Below, piece after piece: positions 39,470 through 48,144 of a stretch of DNA of 64,000 bases; position 1 is the stretch's first letter; each line of letters starts with the position of its first letter. Made by a program: the position numbers and the translations under genes. The notes below the pieces were generated by a model. The model saw only the letters and a list, made by a program, of their open reading frames with translations, ran no database searches and had not been told where the DNA came from. Source of the stretch: Zobellella denitrificans (GTDB lineage: Bacteria > Pseudomonadota > Gammaproteobacteria > Enterobacterales > Aeromonadaceae). The stretch spans positions 1 to 64,000 of the forward strand of contig NZ_NMUO01000004.1 of the NCBI RefSeq assembly GCF_002237365.1. The letters are read 5' to 3'.

Positions 39470-40150
39470 ATGACCCGACTACTGGCCATCGACACCGCCA
39501 CCGAAGCCTGCTCCGCCGCCCTCTGGCTGCAGGGCGAGGTGCTTTGCCGCTATCAGGTTGCCCCCCGGGGGCATACGGATCTGATCCTGCCGATGGTGAG
39601 CGAACTGCTGGCCGACGCCGGGATCACGCTCGGCCAGCTCGACGGCCTGGCCTTCGGCCGGGGACCGGGCTCCTTTACCGGGGTGCGCATCACCTTAGGG
39701 ATCGCCCAGGGCCTGGCTTTCGGCGCCGACTTGCCGTTGCTTGGGGTTTCCAACCTGCAGGCCCTGGCCCAGGGCGCACACCGGCAGAGCGGGTGCGAAC
39801 GGGCGCTGGCCGCCATCGATGCCCGCATGGGAGAGGTTTACGTCGGCGGTTTTCGCCTGCACCAGGGCGTCATGGTGGTCGAGGAGGAAGAGCAGGTACT
39901 GGCCCCGGCCGACTACCTGGCCGGCACCCCTTCGTCCTGGGAGCAGGGTGCCGGCAGCGGCTTTGTCACCTATCCTGAACTGGCAGCACGGGTCGGGCAG
40001 CGGTGCGAGGCGGTGCCCTTTCCCGAGGCGCGGGACATGCTGCCCCGGGCGCTGCAGGCATTGCAGGCCGGGGAGGGGGTTGCCGCCGCCGACGCCCGGC
40101 CCGTCTATCTGAGGGACAAGGTGACCTGGCAGAAACTGCCCGGCCGCTGA
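39470..40150 (+). CDS. tsaB: TsaB, tRNA threonylcarbamoyladenosine biosynthesis protein
   Basis: TsaB is the inactive-paralogue partner of TsaD in the complex that makes t6A37 of tRNAs reading ANN codons. The 226-residue protein begins MTRLLAIDTATEACSAALW and contains the family block GLAFGRGPGSFTGVRITLGIAQGLA. It starts 8 bases after yoaA, an arrangement also found in E. coli, so the two are cotranscribed. Confidence 0.95.
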   Translation: MTRLLAIDTATEACSAALWLQGEVLCRYQVAPRGHTDLILPMVSELLADAGITLGQLDGLAFGRGPGSFTGVRITLGIAQGLAFGADLPLLGVSNLQALAQGAHRQSGCERALAAIDARMGEVYVGGFRLHQGVMVVEEEEQVLAPADYLAGTPSSWEQGAGSGFVTYPELAARVGQRCEAVPFPEARDMLPRALQALQAGEGVAAADARPVYLRDKVTWQKLPGR

Positions 40151-40161
40151 CAGGAGCCAGG

Positions 40162-40314
40162 GTGGCAAACTTACCAGAACCGCAGCAGGAGGAGCAGGAA
40201 GGATCCCTGCTGCTTTATCCGCAACGCCCCTTCCACCGGACGCTGCTGTACCGCCGGCGCCGGCAGCGCCAGCAGCGGCGCCAGATCCGGCATTGGCATC
40301 ACCGGCGCCGCTGA
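40162..40314 (+). CDS. Possible small arginine-rich protein
   Basis: A 50-codon frame starts at GTG with a good ribosome site (CAGGAG, 6 bases before) and lies 11 bases after tsaB. The product (VANLPEPQQEEQEGSLLLYP then a strongly Arg/Gln-rich tail ending RHWHHRRR) resembles no family I know. It could be a small nucleic-acid-binding protein or a chance frame. The opposite strand also has an open frame here, so the case rests on the ribosome site and spacing. Confidence 0.3.
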   Translation: MANLPEPQQEEQEGSLLLYPQRPFHRTLLYRRRRQRQQRRQIRHWHHRRR

Positions 40315-40435
40315 CGTTGGTTTCATCACATCCTTGTTAAAATTTCGTTGTTTTTGTTGCGCTGTGCGGGTAACTTTTAGAGCTAAAGCTTTAAACTGTT
40401 GATTTAAAGTCACCCCCCTGTCGCAGGAGACTGAT

Positions 40436-42145
40436 ATGGAACAGATCCCGTCCGGCGTCCAGCCGGCGCCCTTATCCGACAAACCCTGGCTGCGCCGCTA
40501 CCCGGAGGATGTGCCCGCCGAGATAGACGCGGATCGCTTCGCCTCCCTGGTGGAGATGTTCGAGCAGAGCGTCGCGGCCCACGCCGACAAGCCGGCCTAC
40601 ACCAACTTCGGCCAGACCCTCTGTTACCGGGAGCTGGACCGGTTGTCCCGGGACTTCGCCGCCTACCTGCAGCAGGGGCTGGGGCTGGCGCCCGGCGAGC
40701 GCATCGCGCTGATGATGCCCAACCTGCTGCAGTATCCGGTCTGCCTGTTCGGTGCCCTGCGCGCCGGCCTGGTGGTGGTCAACGTCAACCCGCTTTACAC
40801 CGCCCGCGAGCTCGAGCACCAGCTGCGGGATTCCGGCGCTCGCGCCATCGTCATCGTGGAGAACTTCGCCCATACCCTGGACAAGGCCATCAGGCAGACG
40901 GCGGTGGAGCGGGTGATCCTGACCCGGATGGGCGATCACCTGGGGCTGGTGAAGGGCACCTTGCTGAACTTTGTGGTCAGGCACATCAAGAAGATGGTGC
41001 CCCGCCACCATCTGCCGGCCTGGGTCGGCTACCAGGAGGCCATGGCCAGGGGACGGGCCATGGACTACCGCCGGCCCGAGCTGTCCGGCGACAGCCTGGC
41101 CTTTCTGCAGTACACCGGCGGCACCACCGGCCTGTCCAAGGGGGCCATGCTCAGCCACCGCAACATGCTGGCCAACGTGGAGCAGTGCCTGGGGGTCTAT
41201 GGCCCCGTGCTGGACGAGGGCAAGGAGCGGGTGGTCACCGCCCTGCCGCTCTACCATGTGTTCGCGCTCACGGTAAACGGCCTGCTGTTTCTGCGCCTGG
41301 GTGCCCAGAACCTGCTGATCACCAATCCGCGGGACATTCCCGGCTTCGTCAAGACGCTCAAGGGTTTCGATTTCACCTGCCTGACCGGGGTCAATACCCT
41401 GTTCAACGCCCTGGTGAACAACCCGGACTTCCAGGGCCACGACTTCGGCAGCCTGAAGCTGACCATCGGCGGCGGTATGTCGGTGCAGCGGGCGGTGGCC
41501 GAGCAGTGGCAGGCGATCACCGGCAGCAAGCTGCTGGAGGGCTACGGCCTGACCGAATGCTCGCCGCTGGTGACCGTCTGCCCCTACGACATGGACGGTT
41601 ACAACGGCTCCATCGGCCTGCCGGTGTGCTCCACCGAGGTGCGGCTGGTGGACGAGGAGGGCGAGGTCATCACCCTGAGCCAGACTCCGGGCGAGATGGA
41701 GGTGAGAGGGCCCCAGGTGATGAGTGGCTACTGGGGGCAGAGCGGGGCCGACGACTCGACTTTCCACGACGGCTGGCTGCGCACCGGCGACATCGCCACC
41801 ATGGACGAGCAGGGCTTCCTGAAGATAGTGGATCGCAAGAAGGACATGATACTGGTGTCGGGCTTCAACGTCTTCCCCAACGAGATCGAGGACGTGGCCA
41901 TGCTGCACCAGGCGGTACTGGAGGCGGCGGCGGTGGGCGTGCCCCACAAGGAGACCGGCGAGATGGTCAAGCTGGTGGTGGTGAAAAAGCCGGGCGGCGA
42001 GCTGGACGAAAAAGCGCTGATCAGGCACTGCCGGCAACATCTCACTGCCTATAAGGTGCCTAAGGTGATAGAATTTCGCGACGAATTGCCCAAAACCAAT
42101 GTCGGCAAGATATTGCGCCGGGAACTGAGGGACAGGGCTGCCTGA
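40436..42145 (+). CDS. fadD: Long-chain fatty acid-CoA ligase
   Basis: FadD activates long-chain fatty acids to acyl-CoA at the inner membrane, coupling uptake to beta-oxidation. The 569 residues include the ATP/AMP motif [18 protein letters not shown] and the fatty-acyl signature [41 protein letters not shown] in its usual position (written here as landmarks DGWLRTGD to NVFPNEIE). The upstream 120 bases are AT-rich and probably hold the promoter; I do not see a convincing FadR operator there, although fadR itself is encoded at 47.4 kb. Confidence 0.95.
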   Translation: MEQIPSGVQPAPLSDKPWLRRYPEDVPAEIDADRFASLVEMFEQSVAAHADKPAYTNFGQTLCYRELDRLSRDFAAYLQQGLGLAPGERIALMMPNLLQYPVCLFGALRAGLVVVNVNPLYTARELEHQLRDSGARAIVIVENFAHTLDKAIRQTAVERVILTRMGDHLGLVKGTLLNFVVRHIKKMVPRHHLPAWVGYQEAMARGRAMDYRRPELSGDSLAFLQYTGGTTGLSKGAMLSHRNMLANVEQCLGVYGPVLDEGKERVVTALPLYHVFALTVNGLLFLRLGAQNLLITNPRDIPGFVKTLKGFDFTCLTGVNTLFNALVNNPDFQGHDFGSLKLTIGGGMSVQRAVAEQWQAITGSKLLEGYGLTECSPLVTVCPYDMDGYNGSIGLPVCSTEVRLVDEEGEVITLSQTPGEMEVRGPQVMSGYWGQSGADDSTFHDGWLRTGDIATMDEQGFLKIVDRKKDMILVSGFNVFPNEIEDVAMLHQAVLEAAAVGVPHKETGEMVKLVVVKKPGGELDEKALIRHCRQHLTAYKVPKVIEFRDELPKTNVGKILRRELRDRAA

Positions 42146-42250
42146 GCGGCAACCCCGGGCGCCCGATAACCATCCCGGCGGCGCCCGGCGGAGCTGGCCC
42201 GTGCGTTTCGGCGCCCAGCCCGGATTCTGTCTTGCCGTAATCGAGCACCC

Positions 42251-43348
42251 ATGACCTATACAGTGATCACCGATAACCAGACCCTGGCCGACTTCTGCGC
42301 CACCGACGCCACCCTGCTGGCGGTGGATACCGAGTTCGTCCGTACCCGTACCTTCTACGCCAAGCCCGGCCTCTACCAGTTGCACGATGGTCGCCGCACC
42401 GCCCTGATCGACCCGCTGGCGGTGGCCGATCTCTCGCCCTTGTGGCGGCTGCTGCACGATCCGGGCCGGATCTGCCTGCTGCACGCCGGCGGCGAGGATC
42501 TGGAGCTGTTCCAGCACCAGAGTGGCGCCCTGCCGGCCCGGGTGCACGATACCCAGCTGGCGGCGGCCTTCCTCGGACTCGGTGCCCAGCTCGGTTTTGC
42601 CGCCCTGGTCGAGCAGTTGCTGGGTGTCAGCCTGGACAAGGCCCATGCCCGCACCGACTGGCTGGCCCGTCCCCTGTCGGCCGAGCAATTGCGCTACGCC
42701 GCCGACGATGTCATCTACCTCTACCCGCTGTACGAGCGGCTGTGGCAGCAGCTTGAGCAGAAAGGCTTTACCGCCTGGTTCGAGCAGGAATGCGAGTGGA
42801 CGGTGAAGCGGCGCAGCGTCAGCACCCCGCCGGAGCTGGCCTACCTGGACATCAAGAATGCCTGGACCCTGGACCGGCAGGCCCTGGGCGTACTGCAGCG
42901 CCTTTGCCAGTGGCGGCTGCTCGAGGCCCGGCGGCGGGATCTGGCGGTGAACTTCGTGGTCAAGGAGGCCCACCTGGTGCAGGTGGCTGAGCGGGCGCCG
43001 CGTTCCCTGTCCGATCTCAACCGGCTGGGACTGGAGCCGATGGAGATCAAGCGTCACGGCGATACCCTGCTGGCGCTGGTGCAGGAAGCGCTGGCCAGCC
43101 CCGACAGCTGGCCCGAGCCGGTCAGGCGGCTGGTGGATTATCCGGGGTACAAGGGCGAACTCAAGCGCATCAAGGGACTGGTCGAGCAGGCGGGGGAAGA
43201 TGCCGGCGTGCCGGCGGAGCTGATCGCGTCCAAGCGGCTGATCCACCAGTACCTGAGCTGGAAGTGGCGGCTGGAAGAAGCCGAAGACGTCATCCCGGCA
43301 CTGTTGCAGGGCTGGCGCGGCGAGCTGCTGGGCGCCCGGCTCCGGTAG
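42251..43348 (+). CDS. rnd: Ribonuclease D
   Basis: A 3'-5' exoribonuclease of tRNA maturation. The 365 residues carry the DEDDy exonuclease motifs: D26 and E28 in AVDTEF, the aspartate in AGGEDLELF, and YAADDVIYLYPLYE. One or two C-terminal HRDC domains follow (about 205-290 and beyond). It lies 105 bases after fadD, the same order as in E. coli. Confidence 0.95.
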   Translation: MTYTVITDNQTLADFCATDATLLAVDTEFVRTRTFYAKPGLYQLHDGRRTALIDPLAVADLSPLWRLLHDPGRICLLHAGGEDLELFQHQSGALPARVHDTQLAAAFLGLGAQLGFAALVEQLLGVSLDKAHARTDWLARPLSAEQLRYAADDVIYLYPLYERLWQQLEQKGFTAWFEQECEWTVKRRSVSTPPELAYLDIKNAWTLDRQALGVLQRLCQWRLLEARRRDLAVNFVVKEAHLVQVAERAPRSLSDLNRLGLEPMEIKRHGDTLLALVQEALASPDSWPEPVRRLVDYPGYKGELKRIKGLVEQAGEDAGVPAELIASKRLIHQYLSWKWRLEEAEDVIPALLQGWRGELLGARLR

Positions 43349-43356
43349 AATAAGAA

Positions 43357-43380
43357 AAGGGGGCGCCTGGGCGCCCCTTG
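43357..43380. terminator. Hairpin terminator between rnd and minE
   Basis: GGGGCGCC/GGCGCCCC forms a stem extended by A-T and G-T pairs. On the minus strand it is followed by TTTTCTTATT, so it mainly serves the min operon; on the plus strand the T tract is poorer. Confidence 0.65.
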
Positions 43381-43384
43381 TCCT

Positions 43385-43678
43385 TTACAGGCTGGCCTTG
43401 TCTTTGTCCTTATCCTTGTCTTCCGGCTCGGGCAGCATGATGTTCAGCTCCAGCACCGACAGGTTATCCCCTTTCTGATCGAGCTGGACCGAGATCTGAT
43501 CGAGATCGATGTCCACGTATTTACGGATAACGTCCAATATATCCTGTTTCAACTGCGGCAGATAATCCGGGGTATCCCGCTGGCTACGTTCGTGGGCAAC
43601 AATGATCTGCAGGCGCTCTTTGGCGATCTTGGCGCTGTTCTGGGGCTTTCTTGAACGAAAATAGTCCAGTAGAGACAT
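43385..43678 (-). CDS. minE: MinE, cell division topological specificity factor
   Basis: MinE displaces MinD from the membrane and drives pole-to-pole oscillation that places the division septum. The 97-residue protein has the N-terminal membrane-targeting segment [11 protein letters not shown] and the MinD-activating helix [13 protein letters not shown]. It ends in an unusual Lys/Asp tail ([12 protein letters not shown]) longer than that of E. coli MinE (88). It is 3 bases downstream of minD. Confidence 0.96.
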   Translation of the reverse strand: MSLLDYFRSRKPQNSAKIAKERLQIIVAHERSQRDTPDYLPQLKQDILDVIRKYVDIDLDQISVQLDQKGDNLSVLELNIMLPEPEDKDKDKDKASL

Positions 43679-43681
43679 AGG

Positions 43682-44494
43682 TTAACTCCCAAAAAGTCGG
43701 CTGAAAAATCCCTTCTTTTCCTCCTCGAGGAAGCGGAAGGCGCGTTCTTCGCCCAGCAGGCGGGCCACGGTGTCCGCATAGGCCTGGCCGGCATCGGATT
43801 CTTCGTCCAGGATCACCGGCTCGCCGGCGTTGGAGGCCTTGAGCACCGCCGGGGACTCGGGGATCACGCCCAGCAGCGGGATGGCGAGGATCTCCTGCAC
43901 GTCCTGCACGCTCAGCATGTCGCCCCGGCTGACCCGTTCGGGAGAGTAGCGGGTCAGCAGCAGGTGCTCCTTGATGGGCTCCATGCCTTTCTCGGCGCGG
44001 CGGGACTTGGAGGACAGGATACCCAGGATGCGATCGGAATCCCGTACCGAGGACACCTCCGGGTTGGTGGTGACGATGGCTTCGTCGGCGAAATAGAGTG
44101 ACATCAGGGCACCGGTTTCGATGCCGGCGGGGGAGTCGCAGATGATGTAGTCGAAATCCATGGCCGCCAGGTCGTTGAGCACCTTCTCGACCCCGTCCCG
44201 GGTCAGGGCGTCCTTGTCCCGGGTCTGGGAGGCCGGCAGTATGTAGAGCTGCTCTACCCGCTTGTCGCGGATCAGGGCCTGGTTGAGGTTGGCGTCGCCA
44301 TTGATGACGTTGACGAAGTCATACACCACCCGCCGTTCGCAGCCCATGATGAGATCCAGGTTGCGCAGACCGATATCGAAATCGATCACTACCGTCTTGT
44401 GGCCCAGTTTGGCCAGTCCGGTGCTGATGGCTGCGCTGGAGGTGGTTTTACCCACGCCTCCCTTACCTGATGTGACGACGATAATTCGTGCCAT
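43682..44494 (-). CDS. minD: MinD, septum-site-determining ATPase
   Basis: MinD is the membrane-cycling ATPase of the Min system that recruits MinC. The 270 residues start with the deviant Walker A SGKGGVGKTTSSAA (from residue 9). They include IDFDIGLRNLDL and YIICDSPAGIETGA, and end in the amphipathic membrane-targeting helix FFSRLFGS. It is the middle gene of minCDE. Confidence 0.97.
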   Translation of the reverse strand: MARIIVVTSGKGGVGKTTSSAAISTGLAKLGHKTVVIDFDIGLRNLDLIMGCERRVVYDFVNVINGDANLNQALIRDKRVEQLYILPASQTRDKDALTRDGVEKVLNDLAAMDFDYIICDSPAGIETGALMSLYFADEAIVTTNPEVSSVRDSDRILGILSSKSRRAEKGMEPIKEHLLLTRYSPERVSRGDMLSVQDVQEILAIPLLGVIPESPAVLKASNAGEPVILDEESDAGQAYADTVARLLGEERAFRFLEEEKKGFFSRLFGS

Positions 44495-44518
44495 AGTGTG
44501 TTCCTAAAAGTCGTAAAA

Positions 44519-45190
44519 TTAGAGTCTGTCGAACTTTAACTGTTCGCCCGCCAGGGAAATACTGACTGCCTGTTCCCAGTTGGCACCTTGCAAGCCATCG
44601 CTCAGCTGGTAATGACCGGCGATGGAGATCAGTTCCGCCATCAGCTGCTGGCAATAGATGCGGGCCGATTCGTTGCCCTTGGCGCCGGCCACCGCCCGCC
44701 CGCGCAAGGGGCCATAGATATGGATGCTGTCATCGGCGATCACCTCGGCCCCGTTGCCGACCGCGCCCAGTATTACCAGGGAGCCGTTGGGGGCGTAGAC
44801 CTGCTGGCCGGAGCGCACCGGTCCACGGTGCACCTTGGTGCCGGGCTGGTTGAGCAGGGCGGCGGGCACTTCCTGCACCGGCACCTTGCCGGTGGTCATG
44901 ACCGCCAGCCCCGCGTCCCTTACCGCGGCCCGGGTGTGGTCGTCCTTGATGCCGCTGACCCCGACCGGGACCAGGTCAAGCTCCCTGATGGCGCCGGCCA
45001 GGGCGTTGAAGTCGGGTGTTTGCGAGAGTTTTTCGATATTGATGACTAAAGGTGCGGCTCGGAAGAACTCCGGCGCCTGTGCGATTTTTTCAGCCAATTG
45101 CTGTTTTACCCGCTGAATATCGCTATCGGTAATATGGGCTACCGACAGGGTAAAGCTACTGCCTTTTAATTCGATGCCACGCTCCGCCAT
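44519..45190 (-). CDS. minC: MinC, septum-site-determining inhibitor of FtsZ
   Basis: MinC blocks FtsZ polymerisation away from midcell. I start it at the ATG at 45188-45190 (MAERGIELKGSSFTLSVAHI), giving 223 residues and the usual family N-terminus; an in-frame ATG at 45256 would add 22 unconserved residues. The C-terminal beta-helix domain has GPVRSGQQVYAPNGSLVILG and GPLRGRAVAGAKG. The gene is divergent from ycgL, as in E. coli. Confidence 0.95.
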   Translation of the reverse strand: MAERGIELKGSSFTLSVAHITDSDIQRVKQQLAEKIAQAPEFFRAAPLVINIEKLSQTPDFNALAGAIRELDLVPVGVSGIKDDHTRAAVRDAGLAVMTTGKVPVQEVPAALLNQPGTKVHRGPVRSGQQVYAPNGSLVILGAVGNGAEVIADDSIHIYGPLRGRAVAGAKGNESARIYCQQLMAELISIAGHYQLSDGLQGANWEQAVSISLAGEQLKFDRL

Positions 45191-45221
45191 TTGCGGCTTT
45201 CCCCCGAGGATGCAATCCTTT

Positions 45222-45249
45222 TTGTTATTGGTCGTGCTGATGTTATAGT
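45222..45249 (+). promoter_or_regulatory. Predicted ycgL-ycgM-ycgN promoter
   Basis: TTGTTA and TATAGT are spaced by 16 bases, with an extended -10 TGT. Transcription would begin about 40 bases before the ycgL ATG. Confidence 0.5.
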
Positions 45250-45268
45250 TTGCCATCTTCACTGGCAA
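45250..45268. repeat. Inverted repeat in the minC/ycgL divergent region
   Basis: TTGCCA-TCTTCAC-TGGCAA is a perfect 6-7-6 inverted repeat between the two divergent promoters. It may be an operator or a hairpin at the 5' end of the min mRNA. Confidence 0.4.
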
Positions 45269-45280
45269 TAAACCCGACGG

Positions 45281-45289
45281 ATTATAGCA
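45281..45289 (-). promoter_or_regulatory. Predicted minCDE promoter
   Basis: On the minus strand TGCTATAAT is a consensus TATAAT with a TG extension. It would start a transcript near 45274, about 85 bases before the chosen minC ATG. Confidence 0.5.
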
Positions 45290-45295
45290 ATTTCC

Positions 45296-45577
45296 ATGTT
45301 GTGTGTAGTGTATAAAAGCCCGAAAAAGGCGGAGACCTATCTTTTCGTCGAGCGGCGCGACGACTTTTCGCGTGTGCCGGCCGCCTTGCTGGATACTTTC
45401 GGCACCCCGCAGTTGGCGATGATCGTCAACCTGGCCACCAAGACCCGGCTGGGCCAGGCGGATATCGACAAGGTCAGGCTGGCGCTGCGCACCCAGGGAT
45501 ATTATCTGCAGTTGCCGCCGCCGCCCGACGATCTGCTGAAGGCCCACCTGGCCGCCCGGGGCAAGTCCCCGGCCTGA
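45296..45577 (+). CDS. ycgL: YcgL family protein
   Basis: A 93-residue protein of the YcgL family (conserved in gammaproteobacteria, function not established). The start MLCVVYKSPKKAETYLFVERRDDFSRVP and the TKTRLGQADIDKVR segment are diagnostic. It is divergent from minC and followed by ycgM and ycgN, the conserved neighbourhood. Confidence 0.92.
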   Translation: MLCVVYKSPKKAETYLFVERRDDFSRVPAALLDTFGTPQLAMIVNLATKTRLGQADIDKVRLALRTQGYYLQLPPPPDDLLKAHLAARGKSPA

Positions 45578-45608
45578 CCCTCCCGCGTGCACCAAACAGG
45601 AGCCTCTT

Positions 45609-46271
45609 ATGTACCAACATCTCGATTTGCAGGGCCACCCGCTGCCTTATGCGGTGGGCAAGGTGGTCTGCGTGGGCCGCAGCTACAAGGAGCACGCGGC
45701 GGAGCTGAACAACCCGGTGCCGGAACAGCCCTTGTTGTTCATCAAGCCCTCCACCAGTCTGGTGGGGCTGGAGGCGCCGCTGCTGCTGCCCCGTGGCCAG
45801 GGGGCGGTGCATCACGAGCTGGAAGTGGCCCTGCTGATCGGACGCCGGCTGTGCCACACCGAGCCGGGGCACGCCCTGGAGGCGGTGGCCGGCGTCGGCC
45901 TGGCGCTGGATCTGACCCTGCGCGAGGTGCAGGAGCAGCTCAAGGCCAAGGGCCATCCCTGGGAGCGGGCCAAGGCCTTCGATGGCAGTTGCCCCATCAG
46001 TCCCTTCGCCCTGCCCGAGGTGCTGGATGATTTACAGCACCTCAAGTTCTCACTGGCGGTGAACGGCCAGGAGCGCCAATCCGGCAATACCGCCCTGATG
46101 CTCTGGTCCATCGGCGAACTGCTGGCGGAGATGAGCCGCTGCTTCACCCTCAACCCCGGCGACGTGGTGCTGACCGGCACGCCCAAGGGCGTGGCCGAAC
46201 TCAGGCCCAATGACCGGCTCGAGCTGCAGCTCGACGGCCAGTATCGTTTCGAAGCAAGGGTGGCAGGCTAG
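45609..46271 (+). CDS. ycgM: Fumarylacetoacetate hydrolase family protein YcgM
   Basis: A 220-residue metal-dependent enzyme of the FAH fold, whose members act as acylpyruvate hydrolases, decarboxylases or isomerases. VGRSYKEHAAEL, the metal-binding HHELEVALLIGR and the ending PGDVVLTGTPKGV are present. The physiological substrate is not evident. It follows ycgL by 31 bases and precedes ycgN by 3. Confidence 0.9.
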   Translation: MYQHLDLQGHPLPYAVGKVVCVGRSYKEHAAELNNPVPEQPLLFIKPSTSLVGLEAPLLLPRGQGAVHHELEVALLIGRRLCHTEPGHALEAVAGVGLALDLTLREVQEQLKAKGHPWERAKAFDGSCPISPFALPEVLDDLQHLKFSLAVNGQERQSGNTALMLWSIGELLAEMSRCFTLNPGDVVLTGTPKGVAELRPNDRLELQLDGQYRFEARVAG

Positions 46272-46274
46272 GTG

Positions 46275-46709
46275 ATGCAGTCCGATTTCTGGCATAGCAA
46301 GCGGCTCGACGAAATGAGCGAGCAGGAATGGGAAGCCCTGTGCGACGGCTGCGGCAAGTGCTGTCTCAACAAGCTGATTGACGAAGACACCGATGAGCTG
46401 GTGCACACCAACGTGGCCTGCGAACTGCTCAATACCCACAGCTGCGCCTGCAGCGACTACGCCAACCGTTTCGCCCGGGTACCGGACTGCCTGAAGATCA
46501 CCCGGGACAAGCTGGCCGACTATTACTGGCTGCCGTCCACCTGTGCCTACCGCCTGCTGGCGGAGGGCAAGTCACTGCCGTCCTGGCATCCGCTGCGCAC
46601 CGGCTCCAAGAGCGCCATGCACAAGGCAGGCCAGTCGGTGCGGGGCAAGGTGGTGCTCGAATCCCAGGCCGGCGACTGGGAAGATCATATCATTACCTGG
46701 GCCAGTTGA
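46275..46709 (+). CDS. ycgN: YcgN family cysteine-rich protein (UPF0260)
   Basis: A 144-residue protein of the YkgJ/YcgN zinc- or iron-chelating cysteine cluster family. The cysteines are in CDGCGKCC and in [20 protein letters not shown], with a later one in [12 protein letters not shown] three bases earlier (46272) is an alternative start. Function is unknown; it is the last gene of the ycgLMN group. Confidence 0.92.
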   Translation: MQSDFWHSKRLDEMSEQEWEALCDGCGKCCLNKLIDEDTDELVHTNVACELLNTHSCACSDYANRFARVPDCLKITRDKLADYYWLPSTCAYRLLAEGKSLPSWHPLRTGSKSAMHKAGQSVRGKVVLESQAGDWEDHIITWAS

Positions 46710-46727
46710 CCGGCTACCGTGAAGTGT

Positions 46728-46747
46728 GAGGCGCATCTGCCTCACGC
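46728..46747 (+). terminator. Possible terminator hairpin after ycgN
   Basis: GTGAGGC-GCATCT-GCCTCAC is a perfect 7-bp stem with a 6-base loop just after ycgN. The 3' arm is the first unit of the heptamer repeat; there is no T run, so efficiency is uncertain. Confidence 0.35.
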
Positions 46748-46768
46748 CTCACGCCTCACGCCTCACGC
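46741..46768. repeat. Heptamer tandem repeat CTCACGC x4
   Basis: Four perfect copies of CTCACGC run head to tail, followed by a degenerate CTCGCCT. The array contains the dsbB stop codon (46749-46751) and encodes the final residues of DsbB. As the unit is not a multiple of three, copy-number change would alter the DsbB C-terminus. Confidence 0.8.
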
Positions 46769-47270
46769 CTCGCCTCAACGCACCGACCAGCCGTACGACG
46801 ATAAAGAAGGCCGCCAGGCCCGCCAGCAGCGCGAAAATCCCCATCAGCCACTGGGGCATGCTCCAGCCCAGCCAGGACCAGTCCACGTCGGCGCAATCTC
46901 CGGTGGGGTGGAACAGTGCCGGCATCCAGCGGTCCAGCGGGGCCCAGGCGGGAAATTCGGCGAAGCTGGAGCACTGGTTGAAGGGGGAGGGGTTGAGCTG
47001 GTAACCCACGTGCTCTTCCGCCAGCAGATATCCCTTGGCGGACGCCGCCAGCCAGCCCGGCAGGGCGAGGTTGCCCGGCATCCCCTGGGGCGCCAGCCAG
47101 CCCAGCAGGCCGGCGAGGATGACACCGACCAACGCGGCGCGCTGATAGACGCACATGACGCAGGGGTGGTAGCCCTGCACATACTGGAAGAACAGCGCGA
47201 TCAGCAGCAGCAGGGCGGCGCCGGCGGTGAGCAGGGCCCAGGCAAAACGGGAACGGGAGAAGGCGTACAA
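46749..47270 (-). CDS. dsbB: Disulfide bond formation protein B
   Basis: DsbB is the inner-membrane protein that reoxidises DsbA and passes electrons to quinones. The 173 residues contain four membrane helices, the first redox pair CVMC in the PCVMCVYQR segment, and the second pair in FNQCSSF and GDCADVDW, followed by LGWSMPQWL. The C-terminus is encoded by heptamer repeats. It is divergent from fadR; the nhaB gene that separates the two in E. coli is absent. Confidence 0.95.
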   Translation of the reverse strand: MYAFSRSRFAWALLTAGAALLLLIALFFQYVQGYHPCVMCVYQRAALVGVILAGLLGWLAPQGMPGNLALPGWLAASAKGYLLAEEHVGYQLNPSPFNQCSSFAEFPAWAPLDRWMPALFHPTGDCADVDWSWLGWSMPQWLMGIFALLAGLAAFFIVVRLVGALRRGVRREA

Positions 47271-47319
47271 GTTCGGATCCTCATGGTCTCGGGTCGGCGG
47301 CGTGTCCGGGTGGTTGCGC

Positions 47320-47349
47320 TTGTGAGAAACTGGTCTGCCCTGTTATCAT
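47320..47349 (+). promoter_or_regulatory. Predicted fadR promoter
   Basis: TTGTGA and TATCAT are spaced by 18 bases with a TGT extension of the -10 box. The FadR operator lies between the two elements. The ATG follows 45 bases later. Confidence 0.55.
47328..47344. promoter_or_regulatory. FadR operator in the fadR promoter
   Basis: AACTGGTCTGCCCTGTT closely matches the FadR operator family (AACTGGTCxGAxxxGTT type). It sits between the -35 and -10 boxes of the fadR promoter, indicating autorepression relieved by long-chain acyl-CoA. Confidence 0.7.
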
Positions 47350-47394
47350 CACTGTCAGTCTTGCCTGCCTTAACAAATTTAACAGAGTGGTTGC

Positions 47395-48111
47395 ATGGTC
47401 ATAAAGGCACAAAGCCCAGCCAGTTTTGCGGAAGAATATATCATAGAGTCTATCTGGAACAGTCGATTTCCGCCGGGCTCCATCCTGCCTGCCGAACGGG
47501 AGCTGTCCGAATTGATCGGCGTTACCCGAACCACCCTGCGCGAGGTGCTGCAGCGGCTGGCCCGGGACGGCTGGCTGACCATACAGCACGGCAAGCCGAC
47601 CCGGGTCAACAATTTCTGGGAAACCTCCGGCCTGAACATCCTGGAGACCCTGGCCCGGCTGGACGAGGACAAGGTGCCCGAGCTTATCGAGCAACTCCTT
47701 TCCGCCCGTACCCATATCAGCAGCATCTTTATCCGCGGTGCGGTCAAGAATGCCCCCCAGCGGGTCATCGCCCTCGCCGGTGAACTCGAGCAACTGGCGG
47801 ACGAAGGCGAGGCGTTCGCCCGCTTCGATTACGAGCTGCACCACCAGTTGGCCTTCGCCTCCGGCAATCCCATCTATGCCTTGATCCTCAATGGTTTCAA
47901 GGGGCTCTATTGCCGGGTGGGGCGTTACTACTTCTCCCGTCCGGCGGCCCGGGCCCTGGCTGCCGATTACTATCGCACCCTGGCCCGGCTTGCCGCCGAG
48001 GGCAGGGTGGAGGAAGTAGCCGAGGTGGTCAGGGAATACGGCAAGGCCTCGGGGCGGTTGTGGCACGAGATGCGCGAGCACATGCCCGACAGCCTGGTGC
48101 AGCAAAAATAA
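47395..48111 (+). CDS. fadR: Fatty acid metabolism regulator FadR
   Basis: FadR represses fatty-acid degradation and activates unsaturated fatty-acid synthesis, releasing DNA when it binds acyl-CoA. The 238 residues match E. coli FadR in length. The GntR winged helix-turn-helix is at [20 protein letters not shown] followed by [17 protein letters not shown], and the C-terminal all-helical acyl-CoA domain includes [19 protein letters not shown]. The start [21 protein letters not shown] is canonical. Its targets in this window may include itself; fadD at 40.4 kb lacks a clear site. Confidence 0.96.
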   Translation: MVIKAQSPASFAEEYIIESIWNSRFPPGSILPAERELSELIGVTRTTLREVLQRLARDGWLTIQHGKPTRVNNFWETSGLNILETLARLDEDKVPELIEQLLSARTHISSIFIRGAVKNAPQRVIALAGELEQLADEGEAFARFDYELHHQLAFASGNPIYALILNGFKGLYCRVGRYYFSRPAARALAADYYRTLARLAAEGRVEEVAEVVREYGKASGRLWHEMREHMPDSLVQQK

Positions 48112-48144
48112 ACAACAACGCCTCCCTGTGGAGGCGTTGTTGTT
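48111..48144. terminator. Bidirectional terminator between fadR and ycgB
   Basis: A perfect 15-bp stem (AACAACAACGCCTCC with its complement) and a CTGT loop lie exactly between the two convergent stop codons. Confidence 0.85.

Noticed and set aside
40321-40435. FadR operator in front of fadD
   Set aside because: AT-rich sequence with AAACTG but no acceptable match to the operator.
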